60,851 nt of DNA from Robertmurraya siralis (GCF_005502275.1 NZ_SWLZ01000025.1:1-60851); one strand, 5' to 3'; numbered from the stretch's first letter, positions 25,721 to 36,574 are shown. The notes: generated by a model not told the origin, from the sequence alone. Program-made: numbers and translations.

Positions 25721-28700
25721 ATGAATAAAAGTGCATTGAAAAAGTTCGCAACCGAAGCACGAAAAGAGTTGCTGGAACGAGTAGAATTGCAAGCAAGAAA
25801 AATCGGGATTACAGCAGAATCAATCCAAAAAGCGAATGTAGAAAGTTCCGATGCCGTCTTTATCGACGGCAGACAGCTTTCGGATGTAGAAAGACGACAA
25901 CGTAACAAACTGATTGCTCGAATTAACGAAATTGGTTTCAATCAAGTTATGGAGGAAACAGCATACACATGGTTTAACCGTTTTATTGCATTACGTTTTA
26001 TGGAAGTGAACGACTATCTTCCTACAAAAGTGCGGGTTTTATCATCAGCAAATGAAGATAGTGCAGAGCCAGATATGATGAGAGAGGCATTGTCTCTTGA
26101 TTTAGACTTGGATAAAGAATATGTTTATGAACTGAAAATGAACAACAAGACAGACGAGTTGTTTAAGTACCTCATTAAAATGCACTGTAATGACTTGAAC
26201 CGTTATATGCCATTCATGTTTGAAACACTGGAAGATTATAAGGAAATCTTATTCCCAGAGGGGTTACTTGGTACAGATTCATTCATTCGTCGTATGACTG
26301 ATACGGTAGTAATTCCAGAGGATGTCTGGGCTGAAATTGAGGTTATAGGATGGCTATATCAATACTATATTTCAGAAGAAAAAGATCAAGTATTTGCCAA
26401 CCTAAAAAAGAATATAAAAATAACTAAAGATACTCTTCCAGCGGCAACTCAGCTTTTTACACCAAATTGGATAGTCCGCTATATGGTAGAAAATTCATTA
26501 GGGCGTATCTGGGTTGAGAGCTATCCAGAAAGTCCATTAAAAAATAATTGGAAATATTTCTTAGAAGAAGTTAACCAAGAAGATGATGTAATAAAGCAAC
26601 TTGATGAGGTTCGTTATAAAAATGTGAATCCTGAAGAAATAACGTTTCTTGATCCTTGTTGTGGAAGTGGACATGTTCTCGTATATGCATTTGATGTTTT
26701 CTATGATATGTATCTTGAAAAAGGTTATATGGAGAATGAAATACCACAGCTGATTTTAGAGAAAAACTTATTTGGATTAGATGTAGATGATCGTGCAGTT
26801 CAATTGGCTTCCTTTGCAGTTACAATGAAGGCAAGAAGTAAATCACGTAGAATTCTTAAAAAAGCAATTTTGCCAAATGTTATTGCAGTGCAAGAGAGTA
26901 ATTGGCTTACTGATGAAATGATTTCAAATGTTTCTGGGGATAATGAAGAATTTAAGGATCAACTTAGTTCTATTCGTAACATCTTCTTGAATGCTAAAGA
27001 AATTGGATCGTTGATTAAAATAGACGCATTAAATTATCAACATATTGAAGAAAATCTTAAAGAATATGCTGATAGAGAAAATGATCTTATAGAATTAATT
27101 GATAAAAAGTTAATTGATGAAAAGATGCCATCTTTATTGGTGCAGAGTAGAATTATGGAAAGAAAATATGATGTTGTTTGTACAAATCCACCATATATGG
27201 GCAATGGTAATATGGGGGAAGATTTAAAGAGATACATTCAAAAAGAATACCCCAACAGTAAATCTGACTTGTATAGTGCTTTTATTGAATTGTGCTTGTT
27301 ACAAACGAAAAAAAATGGTTACTGTAGTCTTGTTACAATGCATTCATGGTTCTTTTTGAGTTCATTCGAAACTCTTCGAAAAGAGATAATAAACAATGTA
27401 ACGATATCATCTATTTTACACTTAGGAATGGAGGCATTTGAGGGGATAATTGGTAAAGTAGTTCAGACTGCGGCATTTGTTCTTAAGAAACACCATTTAG
27501 AAGAATACAAACCAACTGGTATTAGATTAGTTGATTTTTATGATGGTAGAAAACACGAAAAGGAAAGTCAGTTTTTTAATTCTTCTAATAGATTTTGTTC
27601 TGTTAAACAGAATGAATTTAATAATATACCAGGAAGCCCCATTGTATACTGGGCAACAAGAGGAGTTTTTAAAGCTTTTGGCAATCCCAAAAAAGTAAGT
27701 TCATACGGGATTCTGCATGAAGGAGTAAAAACTCGAGACAATGAGCGATTTTTAAGATTTTGGCATGAGGTTCATTTAGATAATTACGAAAAGTGGAAAC
27801 CATACAGTAAAGGTGGAGGCTTTAAAAAGTGGTATGGAAACAATGAATATGTAATAAATTGGTATCTTGACGGAAAAGAAGTAAAGAACTTCAAAAAATC
27901 CAGCGGAACAAATTTTAAGTATTATTTTCAAGACACAATTACATGGTCTGCTATTAGTAGTTACAAATACTCTGTGAGATATTTAAGTAATTCCATTTTT
28001 GGTGGGGGAGGTTCTGGTATTGTAAATATTCCAGTAGAATATTTCTATCCTATTCTCGCATTTCTAAATTCTAAGGTTGCAAATGAGCTACTAAACGTCA
28101 TGAGCTCAACAATGAATTATGAAGTAGGTAACGTTTCAAATATACCTATATTATTTGACGAGCTGGAATTAATTGAAGTTAATAATTTAGCTAAACAAGC
28201 AGTAGAATTATCAAAAAATGATTGGGATTCTTTTGAAATGTCATGGGATTTTATTCAACATCCGTTAATTAATTACAGCTCGGAAACAAATAAAATAAAG
28301 CTATCTCATAGAAAGTGGGAAGATTTTAAAAAAGAGCAATATATTAAATTGAAGGGCATCGAAGAAGATATTAATCGTATATTTATAGATATTTATGCTA
28401 TGCAGGAAGAGCTATTACCCTCAGTTGATGAGAAGGACATCACAATTAGAATGGCACACTTGGAAACGGATATAAAGAGCTTTATCTCCTACGCCATCGG
28501 CTGTTCATTAGGTCGGTACTCACTCAATGAGGGAGGTGTAATTTATACTGGTGGTGAGTTTGATCCATCAAGATATAAAACGTTCCCAGCGGATGAAGAT
28601 AATATTTTGCCAATATTACCAGGTGCGTATTTCGAAGATGATATTGTATCAAGATTTGTAGATTTCGTACGAGTAACTTTTAGTGAGGAGACTCTTGAAG

Positions 28701-29176
28701 AAAATCTTGATTTTATTGCGGATGCAATTGGGCGTAAAGCAAATGAAACGGCAAGGGAAGCGTTGCGTCGTTATTTCTTGAATGATTTCTATAAGGATCA
28801 TGTCCAAGTTTACAAGAAACGACCGATTTATTGGTTATTTACTTCAGGTAAAGAAAAGGCATTTAATTGCCTCATTTATATGCATCGTTACGATAAAACA
28901 ACGCTTTCTCGAATTCGTACAGATTATTTGCATGAAGTGCAAATACGGATGGATGCAGAAAAGAAAGACTTACTCGAAATTATAGAAGGCGATTTTACAG
29001 CAAAAGAAATTAGCAATGCAAAGAAAGAGCTAAAGGCACTGGATAAAAAAATCGACGAGTTGAAAGCTTACGATGAAATATTGCATCATATGGCGGATAT
29101 GCAAATTGAAATTGACTTGGATGATGGTGTCAAAGTAAATTATGAGAAGTTCGAAGGATTAGTGGCAAAAATTTGA
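25721..29176 (+). CDS. pglX: BREX adenine-specific methyltransferase PglX
   Basis: A 1151-aa N6-adenine DNA methyltransferase. SAM-binding motif I is DPCCGSGH (311-318) and catalytic motif IV is NPPY (489-492). PglX methylates a non-palindromic 5-7 bp site that marks the host chromosome as self in BREX. The central region (about 600-900) is the expected specificity domain, the part that varies most in this family. The ATG has GGGTGA upstream. A weak hairpin with GAGA/TCTC arms follows the stop (about 29180-29213), separating it from the embedded module. Confidence 0.94.
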   Translation: MNKSALKKFATEARKELLERVELQARKIGITAESIQKANVESSDAVFIDGRQLSDVERRQRNKLIARINEIGFNQVMEETAYTWFNRFIALRFMEVNDYLPTKVRVLSSANEDSAEPDMMREALSLDLDLDKEYVYELKMNNKTDELFKYLIKMHCNDLNRYMPFMFETLEDYKEILFPEGLLGTDSFIRRMTDTVVIPEDVWAEIEVIGWLYQYYISEEKDQVFANLKKNIKITKDTLPAATQLFTPNWIVRYMVENSLGRIWVESYPESPLKNNWKYFLEEVNQEDDVIKQLDEVRYKNVNPEEITFLDPCCGSGHVLVYAFDVFYDMYLEKGYMENEIPQLILEKNLFGLDVDDRAVQLASFAVTMKARSKSRRILKKAILPNVIAVQESNWLTDEMISNVSGDNEEFKDQLSSIRNIFLNAKEIGSLIKIDALNYQHIEENLKEYADRENDLIELIDKKLIDEKMPSLLVQSRIMERKYDVVCTNPPYMGNGNMGEDLKRYIQKEYPNSKSDLYSAFIELCLLQTKKNGYCSLVTMHSWFFLSSFETLRKEIINNVTISSILHLGMEAFEGIIGKVVQTAAFVLKKHHLEEYKPTGIRLVDFYDGRKHEKESQFFNSSNRFCSVKQNEFNNIPGSPIVYWATRGVFKAFGNPKKVSSYGILHEGVKTRDNERFLRFWHEVHLDNYEKWKPYSKGGGFKKWYGNNEYVINWYLDGKEVKNFKKSSGTNFKYYFQDTITWSAISSYKYSVRYLSNSIFGGGGSGIVNIPVEYFYPILAFLNSKVANELLNVMSSTMNYEVGNVSNIPILFDELELIEVNNLAKQAVELSKNDWDSFEMSWDFIQHPLINYSSETNKIKLSHRKWEDFKKEQYIKLKGIEEDINRIFIDIYAMQEELLPSVDEKDITIRMAHLETDIKSFISYAIGCSLGRYSLNEGGVIYTGGEFDPSRYKTFPADEDNILPILPGAYFEDDIVSRFVDFVRVTFSEETLEENLDFIADAIGRKANETAREALRRYFLNDFYKDHVQVYKKRPIYWLFTSGKEKAFNCLIYMHRYDKTTLSRIRTDYLHEVQIRMDAEKKDLLEIIEGDFTAKEISNAKKELKALDKKIDELKAYDEILHHMADMQIEIDLDDGVKVNYEKFEGLVAKI

Positions 29177-29264
29177 TTTAATAAGGAGAGGCAGTTTCTA
29201 TTACTTGCTTCTCTTTACCTATTTTTAAAGTGAGTATTGTTAGGAAGATGTAGGTGAATAGCAT

Positions 29265-30128
29265 TTGGCAAAGATTGAATGGGACACATTTCTTACAGAT
29301 TTTTTTTCTGGTGTTGCTGTACTGATATTCGGAGCATTAATAGGGTGGATTACGGGCTTCCTTCAAGGAAAGAAAAAGTCATCATTAGGAATTGAGAGAA
29401 AAAATGAAATTTATCAACCTTTGTTGGATGAATTATTTCCATTAAGTCAATTTGAATGTAATGTTTTGATTACACAAGAAGTTCCTATTCTTAAGGAAAT
29501 AGTTACAAATGAATATAAATATGGTCTGTCAAAAGAGTTACAGGGAAAATGCAATAATTTATTTTCACTAATAGAACAGTTTAATAAAATCAATTTAGTT
29601 TCAATTGCTCACAATAAAATAATGATAATTTTTCAAAGAGGATATGAAGAAATATTTGGGAGTATTGTTGAAGGAGTAAGTATTCATACGGATAGGGAAG
29701 GAAACGAATGGGAAGAAGAGCATATAGCTTTACCAATCGAATTAATCCGAAGGGGAGATTTCGAGAAGGATATCATTAGTCTTCTAAATAAAGAGGAGAT
29801 GTATGATTATGAAGTTTGTGTAGATAGAGAAAACAGTAATTATGTTCCTGTTTACGGGGATTTAGTGTATATTTATGATTCGGTTTTAAATGCTACCATT
29901 AATGGGGAAAGTCACAAGTTGCCACCTTTGAAAAGGGAATTAAATATGTCACCAGCTGAATATATTGCTCTTCATTATGACTTTTTTGAAATATTTAATG
30001 AGGATAAACAAAAATTATTAAAGTTTGAACTGAGAGAAGAAATTAATTTAAAATCCCAAGAAATAATAGATGAATTAAAAGGAATTATTAGAAAAATTGT
30101 TAAAACATATGAAATCGAAGAAATATAA
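29265..30128 (+). CDS. membrane-anchored hypothetical protein in BREX locus
   Basis: A 287-aa protein with one N-terminal membrane segment (about residues 9-33: FLTDFFSGVAVLIFGALIGW, then ITGF) and a cytosolic, Glu-rich helical remainder. Start TTG with AGGTGA 10 bp upstream. Not recognised. It is placed between pglX and the reverse transcriptase gene. Single-membrane-helix proteins often serve as membrane effectors in phage defence, so a partner role with the reverse transcriptase is plausible but unproven. Confidence 0.7.
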   Translation: MAKIEWDTFLTDFFSGVAVLIFGALIGWITGFLQGKKKSSLGIERKNEIYQPLLDELFPLSQFECNVLITQEVPILKEIVTNEYKYGLSKELQGKCNNLFSLIEQFNKINLVSIAHNKIMIIFQRGYEEIFGSIVEGVSIHTDREGNEWEEEHIALPIELIRRGDFEKDIISLLNKEEMYDYEVCVDRENSNYVPVYGDLVYIYDSVLNATINGESHKLPPLKRELNMSPAEYIALHYDFFEIFNEDKQKLLKFELREEINLKSQEIIDELKGIIRKIVKTYEIEEI

Positions 30129-30296
30129 TAATGCATTTCTCGAATGTAAATTTTTAACAATAAGGTTATGGAGCTGACCGAGAGTATTATTTGCAATTGG
30201 CAGTCAAACAGATGATTAATAATGGTATAACATTTCTTTAATTACCTTTTAGTATGGATAATTTCTCGGTTAAGCAGATTGTAAGGGGAGGTTACT
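30129..30296 (+). other. leader of reverse transcriptase gene
   Basis: About 170 bp without a gene. ACCGAGA near 30178 and TCTCGGT near 30263 form an inverted pair enclosing about 80 nt, so the leader may fold. No clear promoter is seen. It is where a template RNA for the reverse transcriptase could lie, but nothing proves that. Confidence 0.35.
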
Positions 30297-31850
30297 ATGA
30301 TTAGAGACTATGAACAATTAGTAGATGATATAAAAAATAGAGGTCTGTTTTCAGAATATTTACCTTCCAATTTTAACTTAGAAAGCGATAGTATTGATTT
30401 ATTCGATTTAGATATTAGTGATAAAAGCGAGTTTATAGAACCAATAAAATTTACAATGAGTAGATTTACAAATGATGGTCAACGTAGACTAATTTACATA
30501 CCAGAGGTAACAGGTTATTTGACCTTATTGAATTATATGAATGAAAAAAATATTATAAACAGTTTAATTGAAATTTCCTTAGAAAGTGAGAACTCATTCT
30601 CTAAAATTGTGCAACAGAACGGTACAATGCTAAAACATGAGAGTAATTATAATTATCCGCCTACTGGTCAAGAAAATGATATAGTAAAATCAACATATAT
30701 AGATAATATAGTAGAGAAAATTAATCGAGCTAAAGGTGCAAAAGGGATATTATTTATTGATATTGCAAATTTCTACGGAAGTATTTATACGCATATCCTT
30801 CCTGCAATACCGTTAGGATTCGAATCAGCTATGGAACAATATAAGATTTTTATATCGAATCAACAAGCCAGTGAGATATCAGATAAATATAGAAATTATG
30901 TTGGATTAGATGGGAAAATTCGGCTGTTAAATGGTGGAAGAACAAATGGGCTACTTACGGGACCTAAAGTATCATTTATGATTGCAGAGGCTTTACTTAC
31001 ACGTATAGACAAAGAACTAAATGAGCAAGGATTGAAATTTGTTAGATATATGGATGATTACGAGATTTTTATATATGATGACTTTTCTATAGAAAAAGTA
31101 AAAAGTCAAGTAACAAAAGTTCTCTCGAAATACTATTTAAGTTTAAATAATGAGAAAACAGAATACCGAAAGTATCCATATTATAAATTGAAAAACTTGG
31201 AAAAGATTTATCAAAGTTTTGCAGAAAATACACTCGATTCATCAGATATTATTGAACTCTTTAATAAGTTTTTTGAAATGGAAGAAGAGGGTATTAAAGG
31301 TGCTGTAAAATATTTGGTTAAAACAATAGATGACAACTTTGAAACTGAAAACTTCCAATTATTCTCTTCTTTTCTAATAAATGTATTAGTAAATGATAAT
31401 CGTTCATTAATTAAAGTTTGTGAGTTATTAATTGATGAAAAAGAAAATTTGGAGATTAACAATGAATTTGTTGAATTAATCGAAAAATTAATAATTCAAT
31501 ACTCTGATACCCATAAGGATTTAGAAGTAATATGGCTTGTATTTTTATTGAAAAATCTCAATATAACAAGCATTAATCATGAGACTATTAATCACATAAT
31601 TGATAGTGGAAATGAATTAGCAATAATAATTATTATGGAGGAGTTTTGTAGTTCACTAACAGAAAGCATTTTAACAAAAATAATAGATACTGCTAAATCA
31701 TGGATATTAGTTTACCAACTCTACTTAAAAGACTATATATCCATGGATGAATTTAAAGGGAAGATAAAAATAAGGCATAATTTAAGATTTTATAATAAAT
31801 TAAAGCACCATAGATTTACGTTTTATAAATGTATTAATACAGATACTTAG
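30297..31850 (+). CDS. defence-type reverse transcriptase (UG/Abi-like)
   Basis: A 517-aa protein. RT motif A is FIDIANFYGSIYTH (D155), the following RT block is NGLLTGPKVS (217-226) and the catalytic YMDD box is at 251-254. After about residue 300 it is a purely helical domain (e.g. LFSSFLINVLVNDNRSLIKV), as in AbiA/AbiK and unknown-group RTs, where helical repeats scaffold protein-primed or untemplated DNA synthesis. It lacks the maturase and HNH parts of group II introns. GGGGAGG precedes the ATG. It is embedded in BREX between pglX and pglZ. The exact RT subgroup cannot be assigned here. Confidence 0.85.
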   Translation: MIRDYEQLVDDIKNRGLFSEYLPSNFNLESDSIDLFDLDISDKSEFIEPIKFTMSRFTNDGQRRLIYIPEVTGYLTLLNYMNEKNIINSLIEISLESENSFSKIVQQNGTMLKHESNYNYPPTGQENDIVKSTYIDNIVEKINRAKGAKGILFIDIANFYGSIYTHILPAIPLGFESAMEQYKIFISNQQASEISDKYRNYVGLDGKIRLLNGGRTNGLLTGPKVSFMIAEALLTRIDKELNEQGLKFVRYMDDYEIFIYDDFSIEKVKSQVTKVLSKYYLSLNNEKTEYRKYPYYKLKNLEKIYQSFAENTLDSSDIIELFNKFFEMEEEGIKGAVKYLVKTIDDNFETENFQLFSSFLINVLVNDNRSLIKVCELLIDEKENLEINNEFVELIEKLIIQYSDTHKDLEVIWLVFLLKNLNITSINHETINHIIDSGNELAIIIIMEEFCSSLTESILTKIIDTAKSWILVYQLYLKDYISMDEFKGKIKIRHNLRFYNKLKHHRFTFYKCINTDT

Positions 31851-31939
31851 GATAATGTTTTAACATCATCACTTTTAACAGTTAGTATTTGCTAATGGAT
31901 GTCAAAATCCGACTAAAATAGATGTTGGGGGTGTAATAA

Positions 31940-34498
31940 TTGAATATTATCCAAATCATTTCTGCCCTTCAAGATATTTTTCAAGAGCCGTTAAAAGACG
32001 GGGAGCAACGAAAAATTGTCTTTTGGGTGGATAAGGATCAGGAGTTTATTGAGGAAATTGATCAATTGACAATGGATGGAGTTAAAGTCCAAACATTATC
32101 GGAAAACAATCAATTTTATATGAAGCATTTATTAGAGGAAGAAGATCCATCTTCTCATTATTTGATATACACAACGTTAGAATTAGGGTTAGAAGATAAC
32201 TGGTTAGCAGATACAGTGTTCTATTCGAAAACGTTTTATGCAGACCGTATTTCGCTTATATTAAGTGAACTTCAGATAGATCCTTCTCTACGTTGCGTTA
32301 TTAAAAAATATGAACGTTTCTTCCATAACAAAGAGCGTTATCGTAAGTTTCAAGCACTGGGTATTGAATCGTACAGTGAAGAAATGATCGAGCTTGCGAT
32401 TATGAGTGTGCTTTGTAACGTAAAGGTTCCTGACTTTGAAGAAGTGTTAAAAACTGTGCTAATGGATACGCTGGAAGATAGCGATAATAAGTTTTTAACG
32501 CAGATGGACAAGTTTTTCGATGTAGAAGTATTTTGGAAGTATGTGTTCAAACAGTATGGTTATGAACGTGAGGCTAAGACATTAAAAACATTGTTTATAC
32601 ATATGGCCGTAACGGCATTTAGTCATTCTGTAAATGAGCAATATTTGACAAGTATAAAAGATTTTATTGCTGTGCGTAATCGAACGAACTGTCTTGTATT
32701 CATTGACCATTGGATGCACCATAAAACTGATTTTGAAGTGTTTGATGAATACGTGGAAATGGCAGAAAAGGAAATACAGATGTCACAAGTTTTACAAACT
32801 GTGCCAATTGAAGAGTTTAAAAAAGCCGAAACGTTCCCTTATATTGACCGAGCAATCATCATTTACATTGCCAATAGTTTACTTGAGAAACTTGAAGATT
32901 ATGACGAGTACAAGAAATTAATTAAGCTAAGACGCTCAAAACACTTTTACGAACGATATGCAAATGTTTATGAGGCACTTTTTTACACCGTTAAAATGCA
33001 GGAATTCTATAAAGAGTATCAACAAGGAATTCCAACAGGTCGGGTAATAGATATTTACGAAGCCTATCAGAGCAAATATTATTTGATGGATACGTATTAT
33101 CGTAAGTTTTATGTAGCTTATGATGAAGAAAGTAATCATGAGATACTTAAGAAATTAAAAGAAGTGGTAGAGCATTTATATACACACTGGTTTATGGGCG
33201 AATTAAGTACGAACTGGTCTCAAGCTGTAAAGGCTGAAATGATGGAACAATGGTCATTACCAGGTGTGTTAAACCAACAGCAGTTTTATTCTTCAATTGT
33301 AGCTCCACACATTCGAAAAGGTGAGCGAGTTTTCGTCATTATTTCCGACGCATTTCGATATGAAATTGGGGTAGAACTGACAGAACGATTGAACGCTGAG
33401 ACGATTGGTACATGTGATATACAATCCATGCTTGGAGTCATCCCTTCTGTTACAAAACTGGGTATGGCATCATTGCTCCCACACAAATCAATAGATATTG
33501 ATCCGAAGGGGCAAGTATTCGTAAACGACAAGGATTCATCAGGGCTGGAAAACCGCAAAGCCATTATTGAATCGACTGTTGAAGATAGCATGGCTGTCCG
33601 TTTCCAAGATGTTGTGAATATGAACAAAGCAGGCAGACGGGAAACATTTAAAGGGAAAAAACTGATTTATATCTACCACGACAGCATTGATGCAATGGGT
33701 GATAAAGCATCTACGGAAATATATACGTTTACTGCAGTAGAAAAAGCACTGGATGAACTATCTACGCTAATAAAAATTATTCGTGACGACCTATCAGGAA
33801 CGAATATTTTAGTAACGGCTGATCATGGCTTCCTTTATCAAAGAGAAGCTTTAGAAGAAAGCGATAAAATAGAGAAAGTACAACTGGAAACAATCGAAAT
33901 AAAACGCCGTTACGCTTTATCTAAAGAAAAACAGGACATTCCAGGGCAATTAACGATTGATTTGGCTTCTGTTATTAAAAATGAACAGCAACTATACGCT
34001 TATGTGCCAAATGGAATTCTTCGCAATCGTATGCAAGGTTCTGGTGTGAATTTCAACCATGGAGGGGCAAGTCTACAAGAAATAGTTGTTCCACTCCTAT
34101 CCTTCAAGAATAAACGTGCTGGTCAAAAGGGAGTTCAGGCGATTTCAAAAGTCGATATTAAGTTGACAAGTACGGCACAAAAAATTACAAATAGCATCTT
34201 TAACTTAAACTTCTTCCAAACAGAAAAAGTGGAAGAAAAAACAAAACCTCGGACTGTTGTCATTTATATGGCTGACGAAGAAGGGAACATACTCTCAAAT
34301 GAAGAAACCATTATTGGTGATCGTTCATTTGATAATCCTGCCGAACGTACATTCAAGATACAGTTTGTATTAAAAAGCATTCCGTATGATCGGAATAAGA
34401 CCTATTATTTAATCATCAAAGATACAGAAACAGGAGTAATTACAGAAAAAGTTCCGTTCACGATTAACTTGGGAATTGTCGGTGATTTTGATTTCTAA
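31940..34498 (+). CDS. pglZ: BREX alkaline-phosphatase-like protein PglZ
   Basis: An 852-aa protein of the alkaline phosphatase superfamily. Metal-binding segments are VFVIISDAFRYE near residue 465 and LVTADHGFLY near 625. PglZ is the signature gene of BREX; it has a metal-dependent nuclease or phosphodiesterase fold and interacts with other Brx proteins. The start is TTG, with GGGGGTG upstream. It is followed after 18 bp by brxL. Length is normal for type 1. Confidence 0.94.
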   Translation: MNIIQIISALQDIFQEPLKDGEQRKIVFWVDKDQEFIEEIDQLTMDGVKVQTLSENNQFYMKHLLEEEDPSSHYLIYTTLELGLEDNWLADTVFYSKTFYADRISLILSELQIDPSLRCVIKKYERFFHNKERYRKFQALGIESYSEEMIELAIMSVLCNVKVPDFEEVLKTVLMDTLEDSDNKFLTQMDKFFDVEVFWKYVFKQYGYEREAKTLKTLFIHMAVTAFSHSVNEQYLTSIKDFIAVRNRTNCLVFIDHWMHHKTDFEVFDEYVEMAEKEIQMSQVLQTVPIEEFKKAETFPYIDRAIIIYIANSLLEKLEDYDEYKKLIKLRRSKHFYERYANVYEALFYTVKMQEFYKEYQQGIPTGRVIDIYEAYQSKYYLMDTYYRKFYVAYDEESNHEILKKLKEVVEHLYTHWFMGELSTNWSQAVKAEMMEQWSLPGVLNQQQFYSSIVAPHIRKGERVFVIISDAFRYEIGVELTERLNAETIGTCDIQSMLGVIPSVTKLGMASLLPHKSIDIDPKGQVFVNDKDSSGLENRKAIIESTVEDSMAVRFQDVVNMNKAGRRETFKGKKLIYIYHDSIDAMGDKASTEIYTFTAVEKALDELSTLIKIIRDDLSGTNILVTADHGFLYQREALEESDKIEKVQLETIEIKRRYALSKEKQDIPGQLTIDLASVIKNEQQLYAYVPNGILRNRMQGSGVNFNHGGASLQEIVVPLLSFKNKRAGQKGVQAISKVDIKLTSTAQKITNSIFNLNFFQTEKVEEKTKPRTVVIYMADEEGNILSNEETIIGDRSFDNPAERTFKIQFVLKSIPYDRNKTYYLIIKDTETGVITEKVPFTINLGIVGDFDF

Positions 34499-34516
34499 TA
34501 GATTGGAGGGGTGAGA

Positions 34517-36574
34517 ATGGATGAAAAAGTAGAGGAGACAATGACACTTGATCTTGATAAAAAGTTAAATAGTGTCTTTGCAGGTCGGGTTGTTCGTAAA
34601 GATTTGACAAAGCTCATTAAGGAAGGGGCAAACGTTCCTATTTATGTGTTGGAGTATCTACTTGGTATGTACTGTGCCACTGATGATGAACAAAGCATTC
34701 TTGAAGGCGTAGAACGTGTTAAAAAAATCTTGTCGGATAATTTTGTTCGACCTGACGAAGCAGAAAAAATAAAATCACGTATTCGAGAACTTGGTCAATA
34801 TTCGATTATTGATAAAGTTACCGTTGCACTAAATCCAAAAATTGATACGTATGAGGCGGAATTTTCGAATTTGGGTTTAAAAGGAGTTCCAGTTCCAGCC
34901 AACTATGTGAAAGAGTTTGACAAGCTCCTTGTAGGTGGTATTTGGTGCATGATCAAGCTCGATTACTTTTATGATGAAGAAGTACGGAATATGAGTCCGT
35001 TTACAGTAAATAACTTAAAGCCAATTCAAATGCCAAATATGGATATTAACGAGGTTTTTGAAGGTAGGAAGCAATTTACGAAAGAGGAATGGATTGATGT
35101 ATTAATTCGTTCTATTGGGATGGAGCCAACACAATTAGAAGATCGTGTGAAATGGCATCTATTGTTAAGACTCGTTGCTCTTGTAGAAAATAACTATAAT
35201 ATGTGTGAATTAGGTCCAAGAGGTACGGGAAAATCTCATGTATTCAAGGAAATCTCACCGAATTCGATTCTTGTTTCAGGTGGTCAATCGACAGTTGCAA
35301 ACCTCTTCTATAACATGTCTTCAAGAAAAGTAGGACTTGTTGGGCTTTGGGACTGTGTTGCTTTTGACGAAGTAGCAGGAATTCGCTTTAAAGATAAAGA
35401 TGGAATTCAGATCATGAAAGACTACATGGCATCGGGTTCTTTTGCCAGAGGAAAGGAAGAAAAGTCCGCCTCTGCATCAATGGTGTTTGTAGGAAACATC
35501 AACCAAAGTGTAGACACATTAATAAAAACATCTCACTTATTTGCACCATTCCCACCAGAAATGGCAAATGACACAGCGTTCTTTGATCGTATGCATTATT
35601 ACCTACCTGGCTGGGAAATTCCAAAAATGCGACCAGACTTCTTTACAGATAAATACGGATTTATTGTAGATTATATTGCAGAGTTTTTCAGAGAAATGCG
35701 AAAACGTTCGTTTGCAGATTCAATCGACCGTTTTTATAAGCTTGGGAACAATTTGAATCAACGGGATACCGTAGCGGTGAGAAAAACGGTGTCGGGTATG
35801 GTTAAACTAATTTATCCTCATGGTGAATACACGAAAGAAGATATTGAGGAGATTTTAAAATATGCCCTTGAAGGCCGCCGTCGTGTAAAGGAACAGCTCA
35901 AGAAAATAGGAGGCATGGAGTTTTATGATGTCATGTTCTCGTATCTTGATAAAGAAACGATGGCTGAGGAATATGTCTCTGTACCCGAACAAGGGGGCGG
36001 GAAATTGATACCCGAAGGCATGGGTAGACCTGGACATGTATATGTGGTTGGACATGGTAATTCAGGTATGATTGGAGTATATAAGCTGGAAAACCAAGTC
36101 GTATCAGGGACAGGGAAATTCGATAAATCAGGTGTAGGCTCTTACCGAGGAGCTAAGGAAAGCCTTGATACAGCATTTCGCTTCTTTACGGCGAATAGCA
36201 AATCAATTAGCAACACGATCAGTACAAAGACAAAAGACTACTTGATGCATATAAGCGATTTGCAAGGGATTGGGTTAACAGATGAATTAGCAATAGCTGA
36301 ACTCATCGGTCTATGCTCAGGAGCCTTAGAAAAGCCAGTACAAGAATCATTAGTTGTCCTCGGAACCATGACTGTAGGAGGCACTATTTCGAAAGTAGAA
36401 GAGTTTGCGAACATGTTGCAAGTATGTGTGGATGCAGGTGCGAAAAGAGTATTAATACCAGCCATTTCAATTGTTGATTTACAAGCAGTGCCTTCAGATT
36501 TATTAGTAAAAGTTCAACCTATCTTCTACTCAGATCCAATTGATGCGGTGTACAAGGCGTTGGGGGTAAGTTGA
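34517..36574 (+). CDS. brxL: BREX Lon-like protease/ATPase BrxL
   Basis: A 685-aa protein with an AAA+ module (Walker A GPRGTGKSH near residue 233) and a C-terminal Lon-like domain (ESLVVLGTMTVGGTISKVEE, GAKRVLIPA). BrxL forms DNA-encircling barrels in type 1 BREX and is needed for defence but not methylation. The ATG at 34517 is preferred, with TTGGAGGGG 6 bp upstream; a GTG two codons earlier is the alternative. It ends the operon with a terminator. Confidence 0.94.
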   Translation: MDEKVEETMTLDLDKKLNSVFAGRVVRKDLTKLIKEGANVPIYVLEYLLGMYCATDDEQSILEGVERVKKILSDNFVRPDEAEKIKSRIRELGQYSIIDKVTVALNPKIDTYEAEFSNLGLKGVPVPANYVKEFDKLLVGGIWCMIKLDYFYDEEVRNMSPFTVNNLKPIQMPNMDINEVFEGRKQFTKEEWIDVLIRSIGMEPTQLEDRVKWHLLLRLVALVENNYNMCELGPRGTGKSHVFKEISPNSILVSGGQSTVANLFYNMSSRKVGLVGLWDCVAFDEVAGIRFKDKDGIQIMKDYMASGSFARGKEEKSASASMVFVGNINQSVDTLIKTSHLFAPFPPEMANDTAFFDRMHYYLPGWEIPKMRPDFFTDKYGFIVDYIAEFFREMRKRSFADSIDRFYKLGNNLNQRDTVAVRKTVSGMVKLIYPHGEYTKEDIEEILKYALEGRRRVKEQLKKIGGMEFYDVMFSYLDKETMAEEYVSVPEQGGGKLIPEGMGRPGHVYVVGHGNSGMIGVYKLENQVVSGTGKFDKSGVGSYRGAKESLDTAFRFFTANSKSISNTISTKTKDYLMHISDLQGIGLTDELAIAELIGLCSGALEKPVQESLVVLGTMTVGGTISKVEEFANMLQVCVDAGAKRVLIPAISIVDLQAVPSDLLVKVQPIFYSDPIDAVYKALGVS

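Noticed and set aside
30297-31850. Group II intron or retron reverse transcriptase
   Set aside because: No maturase or HNH domain, no intron boundaries, and a long helical C-terminal domain typical of Abi/UG-type enzymes. A retron-like RNA was not evident.
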